Assembly: GCA_030146905.1 (NCBI GenBank)
Contig: JASLAV010001213.1
Coordinates: forward strand, 1-5,330
DNA: 5,330 bases
DNA from: Lentzea sp.
GTDB taxonomy: Bacteria; Actinomycetota; Actinomycetes; Mycobacteriales; Pseudonocardiaceae
Direction: 5' to 3'
This document shows, one piece after another, positions 1-5,330 of this stretch (positions are counted from its first letter, which is position 1; the number at the start of each line of letters is the position of its first letter). The notes under the pieces were generated by a model. It saw only the letters and a program-made list of their open reading frames with translations. It searched no databases and was not told the origin of the DNA. The translations under genes were made by a program, and so were the position numbers.

Positions 1-345
1 CCTGCCATCGGCCACGCCGAGGTCCGCATCGGCGACTCGGTGGTGATGCTGTTCGACGTGCCGGACTGGCCGCCCACCCCGGCGTTCCTGCGCCTCTACG
101 TCGAAGACGACGCCGCGACGCTCGAGAAGGCCAAGCGGAACGGCGCCACCGTCGTCACGGAGCCGACCGAGCTGTTCTGGGGCGACAGGGTCAGCCGGTT
201 CGCCGACCCGTTCGGCAACCTGTGGTGGATCCACCAGCGGGTCGCGGAGCCGACCGCGGAGGAGCTGGACGCCAGGATGCAGGACCCGGTGTTCGTGCGG
301 GCCATGAGCTACGTGCAGAGCTCGGACTTCACTCCGCGGAGGTGA
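1..345 (+). CDS. VOC family (glyoxalase/PhnB-like) protein, 3' portion
   Basis: The frame is open from base 1 to a TGA at 343-345, so the start lies to the left of the window; 114 codons are visible. The visible part starts PAIGHAEVRIGDSVVMLFD, the strand pattern usual in PhnB/glyoxalase-like proteins. A helix with AKRNGATVV (a typical 'A..AGA.VV' segment) follows, then GDRVSRFADPFGNLWWIHQR, the family's GDR...DPFG..W signature. These proteins have a paired beta-alpha-beta-beta-beta fold and include metal-dependent isomerases, dioxygenases and drug-binding resistance proteins; the substrate cannot be inferred. The usual His after DPFG is Asn here, and the N-terminal part is missing, so metal binding cannot be judged. 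The C-terminal tail (about 30 residues, TAEELDARM...) is helical, as in many relatives. The gene converges on the flavoprotein gene and its last 17 bases overlap that gene's end. Family call firm, function unknown. Confidence 0.87.
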   Translation, partial: PAIGHAEVRIGDSVVMLFDVPDWPPTPAFLRLYVEDDAATLEKAKRNGATVVTEPTELFWGDRVSRFADPFGNLWWIHQRVAEPTAEELDARMQDPVFVRAMSYVQSSDFTPRR

Positions 346-1705
346 CGCGCTCGCGTTCGTCCGCGGTCAGCGTGGGCTCCGGTGACACCGTGCTCTTGGG
401 CCCGCGCATCGTCGCCCACACCATGCGAGGGCTCAGCAGCTTCGCCATCGGCGCGGACAACGTGAACGCGTCCAGGAACGCCCGTGTCACAGGGGCTTCG
501 GTCGTCGCCGTCCGCACCAGGCGGTCCACGTAGCGCTGCAACACCCGTCCCGCCAGCGACAGCGGTTTCCCGACCGCGTCCGGGTAGAGGATGTCCTGGT
601 TGGTCGCCATCGCCCACGCGCCGTCGACCACCTTGCCGATGCCGCGCTGAATTTGGTGAGCACCGTGCCCAGCGGCCAGACCCGCGTCCAGCACCTGCGC
701 GCTCTGCGCCGCGATCGACATCCCGTGCCCGTAGACGGGGTTGTAGGTCGCCACCGAGTCGCCGAGCGCCACGAGCCCGGCGGGCCACGGCTTCAGGCGT
801 TCGAAGAAGTTCCGCCGGTTCGCCGTGCTGTGCGACCCGTACACCGGGGACAGCGCCTCCGCCGACTCGATCAGCTCGCCCACCACGGGGTTGCGCACCG
901 ACCGCGCGAACGACACGAACTCCGACTCGTCGGTCGACGGCTCACCGCCGCGCGTGCCGGACAACGTGACCAGCCACTGCCCGTCCTCGATGGGCAGCAA
1001 CGTCGCCGTGCACCCCGGATGCGGATCGCGCGGGTTCGCCTGCACGTTGACGATCGGGAAACCGGCGGCGGCAGACGAGGGAGCGCGGAAAATCCTTGTG
1101 GCGTAAGCGAGTCCGGAGTCGACGGACTCGGAGTGCACGGCGGGCAGCCCGAGGTCGGCCAGCCACGACGGCAGCCGCGAGCCACGCCCGGTCGCGTCCA
1201 CGACCAGGTTCGCCTCCAGCGAGATCCGCTCGCGCGAGATCCGGTCCTCCACGACCACACCGGACACCGCGTGCCGGTCGCCGAGCAACGACACCGGTTC
1301 GGTGCCGGTCAGGACGGAGATCTTGTTGTCCCGCAACGCCTGCCCGCGCACGACCCAGTCGAGCAGCCCGCGGCTGCACGAGACGATGAACTGCATCTCG
1401 GGGAACCGCGGCACCCATCCCTGTGCGCTCAACGACACCAGGTCGTTCGGCACGCCGATCCGGTGCGCGCCGGCGGCGACGAGCGCGTCCAGCGTGCCGG
1501 GCAGGAGCGACTCGATCGCCCGCGCGCCGCCGGACATCAGCAGGTGCGCGTGCCGGGCCTGCGGCACACCGGAACGCGGCGAGGGCCCCTCCGGCAGCTT
1601 GTCGCGCTCCACCACGGTGACCTCGTCGACGTGCCGGACGAGGACGGACGCCGCGAGCACGCCCGCGAGCCCTCCGCCGAGCACAACGGCGTGTGTGGGT
1701 GCCAT
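329..1705 (-). CDS. FAD-dependent monooxygenase, MonCI/LasC-type epoxidase family
   Basis: Complete 458-residue protein, ATG at 1705, with a GGGGGA ribosome site nine bases upstream. Residues 5-15 form the dinucleotide-binding turn (G10-x-G12-x-x-G15), and E33-R34 ends the second strand where FAD ribose is normally bound. GVPQARHAHLL at 46-56 is a hallmark of this flavoprotein group. DATGRGSR at 170-177 is the second FAD motif, and ALGDSVATYNPVYGHGM at 313-329 is the GD motif followed by the conserved Pro and HGM that contact the flavin. Length and motif spacing match polyether epoxidases such as MonCI and LasC, which use FAD, NAD(P)H and O2 to epoxidise polyene chains; from memory the N-terminal half is very close to MonCI. 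There is no polyketide synthase in view, so the substrate is unknown: a lipid, isoprenoid or polyketide are possibilities. The start codon directly follows the stop of the 7TM gene, which implies coupled translation. No signal peptide or membrane helix is apparent, so it is probably cytosolic. Confidence 0.88.
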   Translation of the reverse strand: MAPTHAVVLGGGLAGVLAASVLVRHVDEVTVVERDKLPEGPSPRSGVPQARHAHLLMSGGARAIESLLPGTLDALVAAGAHRIGVPNDLVSLSAQGWVPRFPEMQFIVSCSRGLLDWVVRGQALRDNKISVLTGTEPVSLLGDRHAVSGVVVEDRISRERISLEANLVVDATGRGSRLPSWLADLGLPAVHSESVDSGLAYATRIFRAPSSAAAGFPIVNVQANPRDPHPGCTATLLPIEDGQWLVTLSGTRGGEPSTDESEFVSFARSVRNPVVGELIESAEALSPVYGSHSTANRRNFFERLKPWPAGLVALGDSVATYNPVYGHGMSIAAQSAQVLDAGLAAGHGAHQIQRGIGKVVDGAWAMATNQDILYPDAVGKPLSLAGRVLQRYVDRLVRTATTEAPVTRAFLDAFTLSAPMAKLLSPRMVWATMRGPKSTVSPEPTLTADERERVTSAE

Positions 1706-2920
1706 CTAGTCAAGTCCCCCTGCTGCTTCCACTCGCGCCGCGTCGGCGACGGCGGCGTCGACGATCGGCGAGTGCTGGTAGGCGCGCGAGATGCGCACCC
1801 ACCTGTCGTGCTCGGCGTTGAGGTCGGTGCCGTCGACGATCTCCGCGGCGGGACGGCGCTTCGCGGGCTTCGAACGCCCGGAGGACCCCGCCGCCCGCAG
1901 CTGGGCGGCCTCCACGACGGCGGCCAGCTCGTCCTTGGGCAGTGCCGCTTCGCGTGCCAGCGAGGTCGCGGCCTCGCCGACGGTGAGGTCGAAGTACGGC
2001 GTGAGCGCCCAGCGCCAGTCGTTGAGCTCGATGATCTGCCGGCGGACGCGGTGGTGCGGGTTGAAGAACTTCCCCGGCGCCACCAGGACGATCGCGGGGT
2101 TCACGTGCACGAGCGCGCGGTGCAGCGGCCGCAGCGCGAAGTAGGTCCGCCAGCGCCGCAGCCACAGCGAGGGCGACGGGCGGCGCGGCCCGAAGGCCGG
2201 CAGCGCCATCGCGATCACCAGCGGGATCATGCCCAGCGACGCCATCAGCGGCGCGGCGGTGCTCAGCACGTCGAAGTCGTGCTCACCGGTCCAGTTCAGC
2301 AGCAGCACGACCAGCTTGATGACCGCGAACGCCACCGGGAACAGCCCCGTGGCGCAGTACCAGAGCAGTCCGCGCGCGAGCCACGGCCGCGCGGAGATCG
2401 CCTCGTCCCGCGCACCCTGCCAGCAGTGGTAGGCCTGACCGCCGCAGCCGACCGCGGTGGCGACGAGGTAGACGAACAGGAAGACCGCGATCGTCGGCTG
2501 CGTGGCGTAGTGCGTGTCGAAGTCGACCTGGCGTTCTTCCCCGACGTCGGACCGGAAGAACAGCAGGACCATCGCCGCGACGACCGCGGTGTAGCCGATG
2601 AGGATCACCCGGACCCGTCGCGACGCCTGCGCCGCCGGGTAGCGCCAGTAGAGCACCAGCGCGAACGCCGCTCCGGCGAAGCAGACCACCAGGCTGTAGA
2701 CGAGCAGGGCCGCGAAGTTCGGCACGCCGCTCGCCCGGTTGATCCACGTGATGTTCGCGGGCGCGGCGAAGACCACGGCGAACGCGCCGAAGGACACCGT
2801 GGAGATCAGCGCCACCACACGGGGGTTGCCCCAGCTCGACCGCAGGGCGCGGATCTTGTACGAGAGGAGGAGCAGACCGACGGCGCCGCACGACAGGTAG
2901 ATCAGGTCAAAGATCGTCAC
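1706..2920 (-). CDS. MAB_1171c family putative transporter (seven-helix membrane protein with DUF6545-like tail)
   Basis: 404 residues with a GTG start at 2920. Hydrophobic segments lie at about 3-20, 34-52, 68-91, 104-122, 142-163, 185-208 and 218-242, which fits seven helices. The positive residues after helix 1 (KIRALR) and the basic C-terminal part suggest N-out/C-in. The C-terminal half (about 250-400) is soluble and contains RVRRQIIELNDWRWALTPYFD (291-311), the recognisable core of the domain in MAB_1171c proteins. A basic low-complexity linker (348-358) follows, then a helix around 367-390. The family is called a putative transporter but has no proven substrate; the 7TM-plus-cytosolic-domain layout fits a receptor equally well. 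The first 14 bases overlap the end of the metalloprotease gene and there is no good ribosome site (GCTGGGTGCGTC upstream), so translation is probably coupled. The last codon abuts the ATG of the flavoprotein. Recurrent company with XRE and ImmA/IrrE genes is recalled from actinobacterial genomes, not shown here. Confidence 0.85.
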   Translation of the reverse strand: MTIFDLIYLSCGAVGLLLLSYKIRALRSSWGNPRVVALISTVSFGAFAVVFAAPANITWINRASGVPNFAALLVYSLVVCFAGAAFALVLYWRYPAAQASRRVRVILIGYTAVVAAMVLLFFRSDVGEERQVDFDTHYATQPTIAVFLFVYLVATAVGCGGQAYHCWQGARDEAISARPWLARGLLWYCATGLFPVAFAVIKLVVLLLNWTGEHDFDVLSTAAPLMASLGMIPLVIAMALPAFGPRRPSPSLWLRRWRTYFALRPLHRALVHVNPAIVLVAPGKFFNPHHRVRRQIIELNDWRWALTPYFDLTVGEAATSLAREAALPKDELAAVVEAAQLRAAGSSGRSKPAKRRPAAEIVDGTDLNAEHDRWVRISRAYQHSPIVDAAVADAARVEAAGGLD

Positions 2921-3464
2921 GACGCACCCAGCGGGACCTTCCCTCGAGCGACTCGGCCACCCGCCGGACGTGCGCGGGCTCCTCGGTCGTGGCCGTGTCC
3001 GACCACACCCTGTGCTCGGTCAGGCGCTCCAGCAGGTGGTCTGCGAGGTTCTCGGCCTCGCGCTCCTCGTCCTCGGTCAGCGTCGTCCGCCCGGCGATGA
3101 TCTTCGCCATCCTCGGCAGCAGGTGCGGCGCGAGCTTCTGGATGCCCTCGCTGCGGCCCAGCGCGACCGGCTGGTGCTGGAGCAGCACGTGCGCGAACTC
3201 GTGCAGCAGCACGTGCAGGCGGTGGTACCAGGACGGCGAGTCCGCGCAGATGACGAGGTACGTGCCGTTCTCCAGCAACGCGGTCGCGCCGCTGAGGCAG
3301 ATCGCGCCGCTGATGGCGGCGAAGCGGACGTCGACGGGACGTCCCAGGCGTTCGCTCATCAGCTCGCAGACCCGGCGGCTCGCGTCCCGGTGCGTGGCGT
3401 CGGGCGGCAGGTCGAGGTCGCCGGCGACCTCGTCGACCAGCTTGCGCAGTTTCCTGCGGTTCAC
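2907..3464 (-). CDS. ImmA/IrrE-type metallo-endopeptidase (HExxH)
   Basis: 185 residues from the chosen GTG at 3464. HEFAH at residues 88-92 supplies two His zinc ligands and the catalytic Glu (E89). The downstream helix EDEEREAENLADHLL, around 131-144, gives the probable third ligand (E136), in the arrangement seen in IrrE and ImmA. No signal peptide or membrane segment is visible, so it should act in the cytosol. Known relatives cleave XRE-type repressors (ImmA on ImmR, IrrE on DdrO), and an HTH regulator lies immediately upstream, so that protein is the obvious candidate substrate (inference). Start choice: AGGAGG at 3471-3476 sits six bases before GTG 3464. An in-frame GTG at 3515 would add 17 residues (202 in total) and close the gap to the regulator gene to 13 bases, but it has no ribosome site. 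The 3' end overlaps the 7TM gene by 14 bases. Similar actinobacterial proteins are sometimes labelled toxin component of a toxin-antitoxin system; nothing here supports toxicity. Confidence 0.83.
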   Translation of the reverse strand: MNRRKLRKLVDEVAGDLDLPPDATHRDASRRVCELMSERLGRPVDVRFAAISGAICLSGATALLENGTYLVICADSPSWYHRLHVLLHEFAHVLLQHQPVALGRSEGIQKLAPHLLPRMAKIIAGRTTLTEDEEREAENLADHLLERLTEHRVWSDTATTEEPAHVRRVAESLEGRSRWVRRDDL

Positions 3465-3470
3465 CCGTCG

Positions 3471-3476
3471 CCTCCT
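3471..3476 (-). promoter_or_regulatory. Ribosome binding site deciding the metalloprotease start
   Basis: On the minus strand the sequence reads GAGAGGAGGCGACGG before GTG 3464: a full AGGAGG with a six-base spacer. It lies inside the reading frame of the longer alternative (GTG 3515), so it argues for the shorter protein. Confidence 0.75.
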
Positions 3477-3528
3477 CTCGATGTCGTCAGCAGCGGTCCA
3501 GACAGAGATCTTCACGCCGGCGTCGTCA

Positions 3529-4236
3529 TCAAGTGTGGTCCGGAGGTGTGCGGCGGCTGTTCAGCGGGAACGACCAGCCCTCACCGACCTCGAGCGCCTG
3601 TCTGAACCCTTCTACCGCAGCAGCCCTGGCCTGTGGGGACAGTTCGCCCGTACGTTCGGCCAGACGGGTGACGAACTCGACGACGCCGAGCTCGCGCAGC
3701 GCCAGGAAGTCCGTGAGCTCCGAGTCGACCCGTGCCGCGAGGTCGTCGTCGAAGAAGTACGCGGGGTCGGCGCCGAAGTGGTCGGCCAGGCCGAGTATGT
3801 GCTTGAGGCGCGGGTTGTCGCTCGCCGAGCTGAGCAGCTCGCGGATGTAGCTGGCGGAGATGCTGCCGAACTGGCCGGACGAGCTGATCGACGCCGCGAC
3901 CTCCTCCGGCGACCACGGTCCGCGGTCCGGCGGGTGCACCGCCTCGAAGAGCGTCGCCAGCGCGCCGGCCCTCCAGCCGGGACGTTCCCCGCGCCGCAGC
4001 TCACCGCGACCGCCCAGGAACACCGCGGGGTGCACGCCGAGCGCGCCCGCGAGGTCGACGATGGCCTGGCAGGTCGGGTTGTCCTTCACCCCGAGCCGCA
4101 GCTGTGAGATGTAGCCGTGCCCGATGTCCCCGCCCCGCGCCTTGACCGCCGCGGAGAGCGCTACGTTGGTGACCTTGCCCCTGCCGTCGGGCGGGTTGTT
4201 GCACAGCTCGTTGAGGACCTCGGCGAACGGCCTCAC
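3529..4236 (-). CDS. XRE/EspR-like transcriptional regulator with two HTH modules in tandem
   Basis: 235 residues from GTG at 4236. Two copies of an EspR-like helix-turn-helix module are visible. Module 1 (about 4-75) has PPDGRG (15-20), YISQLRLG (42-49), DNP (52-54) and HPAVF (69-73). Module 2 (about 93-165) has PPDRG (102-106), YIREL (130-134), DNP (140-142) and DPAYFFDDD (157-165). Module 2 plus the following helices (about 166-218, DSELTDFLALRELGV...) matches the whole layout of mycobacterial EspR, a nucleoid-associated regulator that bridges distant sites through dimers. The shared PP-RG, YI--L, DNP and PA-F positions point to internal duplication. It probably binds DNA in the divergent region upstream and controls its own operon (inference). 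Start choice: GGAGG lies six bases before GTG 4236. An ATG at 4302 would add 22 residues without resemblance to the family, has no ribosome site and would fall on a candidate -10 box. First gene of the four-gene unit. Confidence 0.85.
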   Translation of the reverse strand: MRPFAEVLNELCNNPPDGRGKVTNVALSAAVKARGGDIGHGYISQLRLGVKDNPTCQAIVDLAGALGVHPAVFLGGRGELRRGERPGWRAGALATLFEAVHPPDRGPWSPEEVAASISSSGQFGSISASYIRELLSSASDNPRLKHILGLADHFGADPAYFFDDDLAARVDSELTDFLALRELGVVEFVTRLAERTGELSPQARAAAVEGFRQALEVGEGWSFPLNSRRTPPDHT

Positions 4237-4242
4237 GACACA

Positions 4243-4247
4243 CCTCC
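4243..4247 (-). promoter_or_regulatory. Ribosome binding site deciding the HTH regulator start
   Basis: The minus strand reads AGCGGAGGTGTGTC followed by GTG 4236. GGAGG with a six-base spacer supports this start over the in-frame ATG at 4302. Confidence 0.7.
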
Positions 4248-4274
4248 GCTGGAGCGTCTCCTGGCCAGCGATCA

Positions 4275-4290
4275 TTCCACTGCTGTGGAA
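4275..4290. repeat. Palindromic operator candidate TTCCAC-N4-GTGGAA
   Basis: Perfect six-base inverted arms (4275-4280 and 4285-4290) separated by TGCT. It lies 39 bases upstream of the regulator's GTG and just downstream of a candidate leftward -10 box, a position where a bound regulator would block transcription. A related sequence, TTGCACTGATGTG, occurs at 4360-4372 and matches 11 of the first 13 bases. The regulator encoded next door is the likeliest ligand (inference). No U-rich tract follows, so a terminator is unlikely. Confidence 0.5.
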
Positions 4291-4297
4291 CCAAGAG

Positions 4298-4326
4298 AGC
4301 ATATGACATCACAGAGGTTGAATCCA
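4298..4326 (-). promoter_or_regulatory. Weak candidate promoter for the four-gene leftward operon
   Basis: On the minus strand TGGATT (4326-4321) and TATGCT (4303-4298) are spaced by 17 bases. They match the sigma70 consensus at three and four of six positions respectively. Transcription would start near 4291, at the edge of the 4275-4290 palindrome, leaving a leader of about 55 bases. The -35 overlaps that of the rightward promoter. Spacing is ideal but the hexamers are weak. Confidence 0.3.
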
Positions 4327-4332
4327 TCTGTG
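4310..4332. repeat. Inverted repeat CACAGA-N11-TCTGTG over the divergent -35 region
   Basis: Perfect six-base arms at 4310-4315 and 4327-4332 flank the overlapping -35 boxes of both candidate promoters. The centre-to-centre distance of the arms is 17 bases, longer than a usual XRE operator half-site spacing, so chance is possible. A bound protein would affect both directions. Confidence 0.3.
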
Positions 4333-4346
4333 TGTAGCCCTATGAT
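4318..4346 (+). promoter_or_regulatory. Sigma70-like promoter for the diguanylate cyclase gene
   Basis: TTGAAT (4318-4323) and TATGAT (4341-4346) are separated by exactly 17 bases, with four and five of six consensus matches. This is unusually good for such GC-rich DNA. The start of transcription would be near 4352-4354, giving an untranslated leader of about 98 bases before ATG 4451. Confidence 0.55.
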
Positions 4347-4359
4347 CACACTCCGCCGC

Positions 4360-4375
4360 TTGCACTGATGTGTCG
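4360..4375. repeat. Second, degenerate copy of the operator-like motif
   Basis: TTGCACTGATGTGTCG resembles TTCCACTGCTGTGGAA at 4275-4290: 11 of the first 13 bases are identical, but the right arm of the dyad is lost. It lies 85 bases from the first copy and just downstream of the expected rightward transcription start, mirroring the first copy's relation to the leftward start. Confidence 0.3.
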
Positions 4376-4450
4376 CGTTTGATCCGAACGACGTCACTTC
4401 AGTTGAAAGAGGCAGATCGAGCCGGTCCGAAGCGAAGTCTGGGGGGACTC

Positions 4451-5330
4451 ATGGCGACGGCGCGGGCAGGGCTGCCGACGGAGAACGGTGCTCTGCGCCT
4501 GCACGACGAGAGCGCTCCCTCGCGCTGCAGCTCGTGCGCGCAGCCCGTCGGTGCCTGGGCCACGGACCGTCTGACAGGCCTCCTCGGCCGCTGGGGCTGG
4601 GACGACCAGGCGCCCGCCGCCTACCACCGCGCACAGCGCCGGTGGGAACAAGTCGCGCTGCTCATGGTCGACCTCGACCGCTTCAAGAAGATCAACGACG
4701 AGTACGGCCACCCCGCAGGCGACGTGGTGCTGAGCGACGTGGCCGACGTGCTGGCCGCCTGCACGCGCCCGACGGACCTCGTGTGCCGGTACGGCGGCGA
4801 CGAGTTCCTCGTGCTGCTGCCGCGCACCGCGGGCGACGACGCGGCCGTTCTCGCGGAACGGATCCTGCGCGGCATCAAGGCGTTGCGGACCGAGGTGACC
4901 ACGAACGACGGCCACCACCTGACCCTGCACGGCCAGACCGCGTCCATCGGCGTCGCGTCCCACGTGCCCGGCGCCGACGACACGCTCATCGACCTCATCC
5001 GCGACACCGACGCGGCACTGCAACGGGCCAAGCGCAACGGCCGCGCCCGAGTCCAGCTGCACGACCCGAGCGCGTTCACGGCGGAGCGGAAGCCCGACGC
5101 CGCGGCCCTGCACCACCTGCTCGCGCTGCAGGACCTGATGAGCAGCGACCAGCTGCCCCAGGTCATGGTTGCGCTCTCCGACGGCCCCGAGCCGATGGAG
5201 GACCTGGTCACCGCCCTCGGCCCGAGGGTGATCCTGACCCTGGAACGCCTGCAGGACAACGGTTTCGTGATCCGCCGCGCCGCTCGCTACGAACTCACCG
5301 CCGCCGCGCGCGAATGGATCACCGACGTGC
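4451..5330 (+). CDS. Diguanylate cyclase (GGDEF) with probable C-terminal winged helix, 5' portion
   Basis: ATG at 4451, preceded by GGGGGGA four bases upstream; open to the window end (293 codons, no stop), so the C terminus is missing. GGDEF enzymes make the second messenger c-di-GMP from two GTP. Key residues are present: D74 in VDLDRFKK (metal), N82 and D91 in INDEYGHPAGD (guanine), G115-F119 GGDEF, TASIGVAS (163-170) and DAALQRAKRNGRARV (187-201). RPTD at 106-109 is the RxxD inhibitory site in its usual position before GGDEF, so product feedback is expected. TDRLTGLLGRWGWD (38-51) is the usual domain entry. The short N terminus has a CxxC pair (C26, C29) and no membrane segment or known sensor domain. 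After the GGDEF domain, residues about 224-290 (SDGPEPMEDLVTALG..., LERLQDNGFVIRR, YELTAAAREWI) look like a winged helix of MarR/HxlR style. Enzymatic assignment strong, winged helix inferred. It is transcribed away from the regulator operon. Confidence 0.9.
   Translation, partial: MATARAGLPTENGALRLHDESAPSRCSSCAQPVGAWATDRLTGLLGRWGWDDQAPAAYHRAQRRWEQVALLMVDLDRFKKINDEYGHPAGDVVLSDVADVLAACTRPTDLVCRYGGDEFLVLLPRTAGDDAAVLAERILRGIKALRTEVTTNDGHHLTLHGQTASIGVASHVPGADDTLIDLIRDTDAALQRAKRNGRARVQLHDPSAFTAERKPDAAALHHLLALQDLMSSDQLPQVMVALSDGPEPMEDLVTALGPRVILTLERLQDNGFVIRRAARYELTAAAREWITDV

Noticed and set aside
653..3100. A very long plus-strand open frame (815 codons) covering the flavoprotein and 7TM genes.
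   Set aside because: It is antisense to two genes with clear family motifs, its product is an Arg/Gly/Val/Asp/His-rich low-complexity chain without any domain, and it crosses gene boundaries. It is a codon-bias shadow of GC-rich DNA.
2970..4107. Plus-strand open frames opposite the protease and regulator genes.
   Set aside because: They are antisense to genes with HEFAH and EspR-like motifs, they are Arg/Ser/Ala-rich, and they lack ribosome sites and recognisable domains.
2907..4236. Classical toxin-antitoxin module (XRE antitoxin plus metalloprotease-like toxin).
   Set aside because: The protease has an intact HExxH site and no toxin-family motif, and the pair is in an operon with a 7TM protein and a flavoenzyme. 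A regulatory protease is the better reading.
4398..4407. TTCA-GT-TGAA dyad in the cyclase leader as an operator.
   Set aside because: Four-base arms with a two-base centre are common by chance, and the motif has no relation to the other repeats in the region.
4436..4449. Small hairpin AGTC-TGGGGG-GACT with the cyclase's ribosome site in its loop, as a possible thermosensor or riboswitch element.
   Set aside because: The stem is only four base pairs and the ribosome-binding bases are in the open loop, so it should not block translation. The roughly 98-base leader shows no recognisable riboswitch, including no clear c-di-GMP aptamer.
4394..5259. Minus-strand open frames of 212 and 240 codons opposite the cyclase gene.
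   Set aside because: The plus strand encodes an unmistakable GGDEF domain over the same bases; the antisense products are compositionally biased and unrecognisable.

Overview
The window is GC-rich, with strong third-position G/C bias, GTG starts and purine-rich Shine-Dalgarno sequences. It carries protein families typical of Actinomycetota: an EspR-like regulator, a MAB_1171c-type membrane protein and a MonCI/LasC-like flavoprotein. A filamentous actinomycete (Streptomyces or Pseudonocardiaceae type) is the best guess; the genus cannot be fixed from this sequence.

Layout. Positions 1-345 (+) hold the 3' end of a VOC/glyoxalase-fold protein, whose stop overlaps tail-to-tail with the next gene. 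Positions 329-4236 (-) are a compact four-gene unit. In transcription order it contains a regulator with two EspR-like HTH modules (4236-3529), an ImmA/IrrE-type HExxH metalloprotease (3464-2907), a seven-helix MAB_1171c-family membrane protein with a cytosolic C-terminal domain (2920-1706) and a MonCI/LasC-type FAD monooxygenase/epoxidase (1705-329). The last three genes overlap or abut, which suggests translational coupling. Positions 4237-4450 are a less GC-rich divergent control region with a good sigma70-like promoter facing right, a weaker candidate facing left, and palindromic elements. From 4451 to the window end (+) there is a diguanylate cyclase with intact GGDEF and I-site motifs, followed by what looks like a winged helix. 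It runs off the window.

Working model (inference). The XRE regulator, metalloprotease and 7TM protein resemble repressor/anti-repressor-protease switches such as ImmR/ImmA. The 7TM protein could be the sensor or transporter, and the FAD enzyme could make or modify the small molecule involved. The divergent c-di-GMP synthase shares the control region and may be co-regulated. No RNA genes, CRISPR arrays, insertion sequences or convincing intrinsic terminators were seen.
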